In this document: positions 41,544-43,008 of the stretch, in pieces | How the letters are laid out: each line of letters opens with the position of its first letter | Numbering within the stretch: position 1 is the first letter of the stretch | Assembly: GCF_000003605.2 (NCBI RefSeq) | Contig: NW_003136706.1 | Span: forward strand, 1-43,008 | Direction of reading: 5' to 3' | From: Saccoglossus kowalevskii | Lineage: Eukaryota > Hemichordata > Enteropneusta > Harrimaniidae | Length of the DNA: 43,008 nucleotides | Translations under genes and position numbers: made by a program | The notes under the pieces: model-generated | What the model was told of the DNA's origin: nothing | What the model saw: only the letters and a program-made list of their open reading frames with translations | Database searches by the model: none

Positions 41544-41593
41544 CTACTATTTTGGTACCAATCCTATATCGAATAATAACAGAATAATACATG
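41544..41593 (+). repeat. Truncated 50-bp monomer
   Basis: The same AACAG-to-AACAG 13-bp deletion as in the cassettes, but outside them. The previous monomer ends AATAATGCATGC, a private change. Confidence 0.75.
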
Positions 41594-43008
41594 CTACTAT
41601 TTTGGTTCCAATCCTATATCGAATAATAACAGATCCCGACAACAGAAAAATACATGCTACTAATTTGGTACCAATCCTATATCGAATGTTAACAGATCCC
41701 GACAACAGAATAATACATGCTACTATTTTGGTACCAATCCTATATCGAATAATAACAGATTCCGAAAACAGAATAATACATGCGACTATTTGGGTACCAA
41801 TCCTATATCGAATAATAACAGATTCCGACAACAGAATAATACATGCTACTATTTTGGTACCAATCCTATATCGAATAATAACAGATCCCGACAACAGAAT
41901 AATACATGCGACTATTTGGGTACCAATCCTCAATCGAATAATAACAGATTCCGACAACAGAATAATACATGCTACTATTTTGGTACCAATACTATATCGA
42001 ATAATAACAGATCCCGACAACAGAATATAAATGCGACTATTTGGGTACAATCCTATATCGAATAATAACAGATCCCGACAACAGAATAATACATGCGACT
42101 ATTTGGGTACCAATCCTATATCGAATAATAACAGATCCCGACAACAGACAAATACATGCTACTATTTTAGTACCAATCCATTATCGAATAATAACAGATC
42201 CCGACAACAGAATAATAAATGCGACTATTTTGGTACAATCCTCAATCAAATAACAACAGATCCCGACAACAGAATAATACATGCGACTATCTCGGTACCA
42301 ATCCTATATCGAATAATAACAGATTCCGACAACAGAATAATACATGCTACTATTTTGGTAATAATCCTATATCGAATAATGACAGATACCGACAACAGAA
42401 TAATACATGCGACTATTTGGGTACCAATCCTATATCGAATAATAACAGATCCCGACAACAGAATAATACATGCTACTATTTTGGTACCAATCCTATATCG
42501 AATAATGACAGATCCCGACAACAGAATAATACATGCGACTATTTGGGTACTAATCCTATATCGAATAATAACAGATCCCGACAACAGAATAATACATGCT
42601 ACTATTTGGGTACCAATCCTATATCGAATAATAACAGATCCCGACAACAGAATAATACATGCTACTATTTTGGTACCAATCCTATATCGAATAATAATAG
42701 ATCCCGACAACAGAATAATACATGCGACTATTTGGGTACCAATCCTTTATCGAATAATAACAGATCCCGACAACAGAATAATATATGCTACTATTTTGGT
42801 ACCAGTCCTATATCAAATAACAACAGATCCCGACAACATAATAATACATGCGACTATTTTGGTACCAATCCTATATCGAATAATAACAGATTCTGACAAC
42901 AGAATAATACATGCTACTATTTGGGTACCAATCCTATATCGAATAATAACAGATCCCGACAACAGAATAATACATGCTACTATTTTGGTACCAATCCTGT
43001 ATCGAATG

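Larger units (their letters stand above)
11803..43008 (+). repeat. 63-bp satellite array, right part
   Basis: Continuation of the same satellite in the same orientation and phase after the island, with about 495 monomers running off the window end. It alternates between alpha-type (11803-12250, 14350-16700, 18990-24750, 36500-40190, 41110-41720), beta-type (16700-18990, 24750-36500, 42130-43008) and gamma-type (12250-14350, 40190-41110) monomers. Segment boundaries are approximate and come from reading diagnostic variants by eye. No inverted monomer, unique spacer or second satellite family was seen. The final bases (CCTGTATCGAATG) match a variant also seen near 27333 and 28152, so the array continues beyond the window. 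Confidence 0.98.

Noticed and set aside
1-43008. CENP-B box in the monomer
   Set aside because: The minus strand contains TTCGATATAGG, which fits the first half of the TTCGNNNNANNCGGG core, but it continues ATTGG instead of CGGG. Too few key bases match.

Overview
The window is almost entirely one tandemly repeated satellite DNA. A monomer of about 63 bp runs head to tail, always on the same strand, from base 1 to base 43008. The only non-satellite sequence is an island of about 640 bp at 11164-11802. I estimate about 670 monomers (about 177 left of the island, about 495 right of it). Neither end of the array lies in the window, so its full size is unknown. The consensus monomer is about 33% GC by hand count (A25 T17 C14 G7) and carries a KpnI site (GGTACC) inside the 10-bp palindrome TTGGTACCAA. 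No protein-coding gene, rRNA, tRNA or CRISPR array could be supported. An array this long and homogeneous, with multimeric higher-order structure and a transposon-like insertion, points to heterochromatin (centromeric, pericentromeric or subtelomeric) of a eukaryotic, probably animal, nuclear genome. I do not recognise the monomer and cannot name the species.

The array is a mosaic of at least three sets of monomer variants. Set alpha has a 64-bp CTACTAATTTT monomer, ACGTGC, TTTTGCTACC and a TATAGAAT variant; it occupies roughly 1-2400, 7960-11163, 11803-12250, 14350-16700, 18990-24750, 36500-40190 and 41110-41720. Set beta has AACAAATTCCG, AATTCTATATCG, CCATTATCG with AATAAATGCG, and GTTAACAGATCCCAAC; it occupies roughly 2750-7960, 16700-18990, 24750-36500 and 42130-43008. 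Set gamma is rich in GTTAAC monomers, with TTTTTGTACC and TACTAAACCC; it occupies roughly 12250-14350 and 40190-41110, with a small piece near 21300-21640. Within these sets there are higher-order repeats: a 10-mer of 631 bp in alpha and a 5-mer of 315 bp with a 4-mer derivative of 252 bp in beta. There are also local tandem duplications of 188, 618, 630, 819 and 946 bp. Rare private variants link blocks of 0.3-1.7 kb lying 4-31 kb apart. This is the pattern expected from repeated unequal exchange or local amplification.

The island breaks one monomer and the satellite resumes in phase. A 5-bp ACATG duplication flanks it, as expected for insertion of a mobile element, possibly a solo LTR. It has no recognisable coding region.

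Because 63 is divisible by 3, three of the six frames of the consensus lack stop codons. This produces apparent open frames of up to 1467 codons. The substitution pattern and the overlap of open frames on both strands argue that these are by-products of the repeat, not genes.
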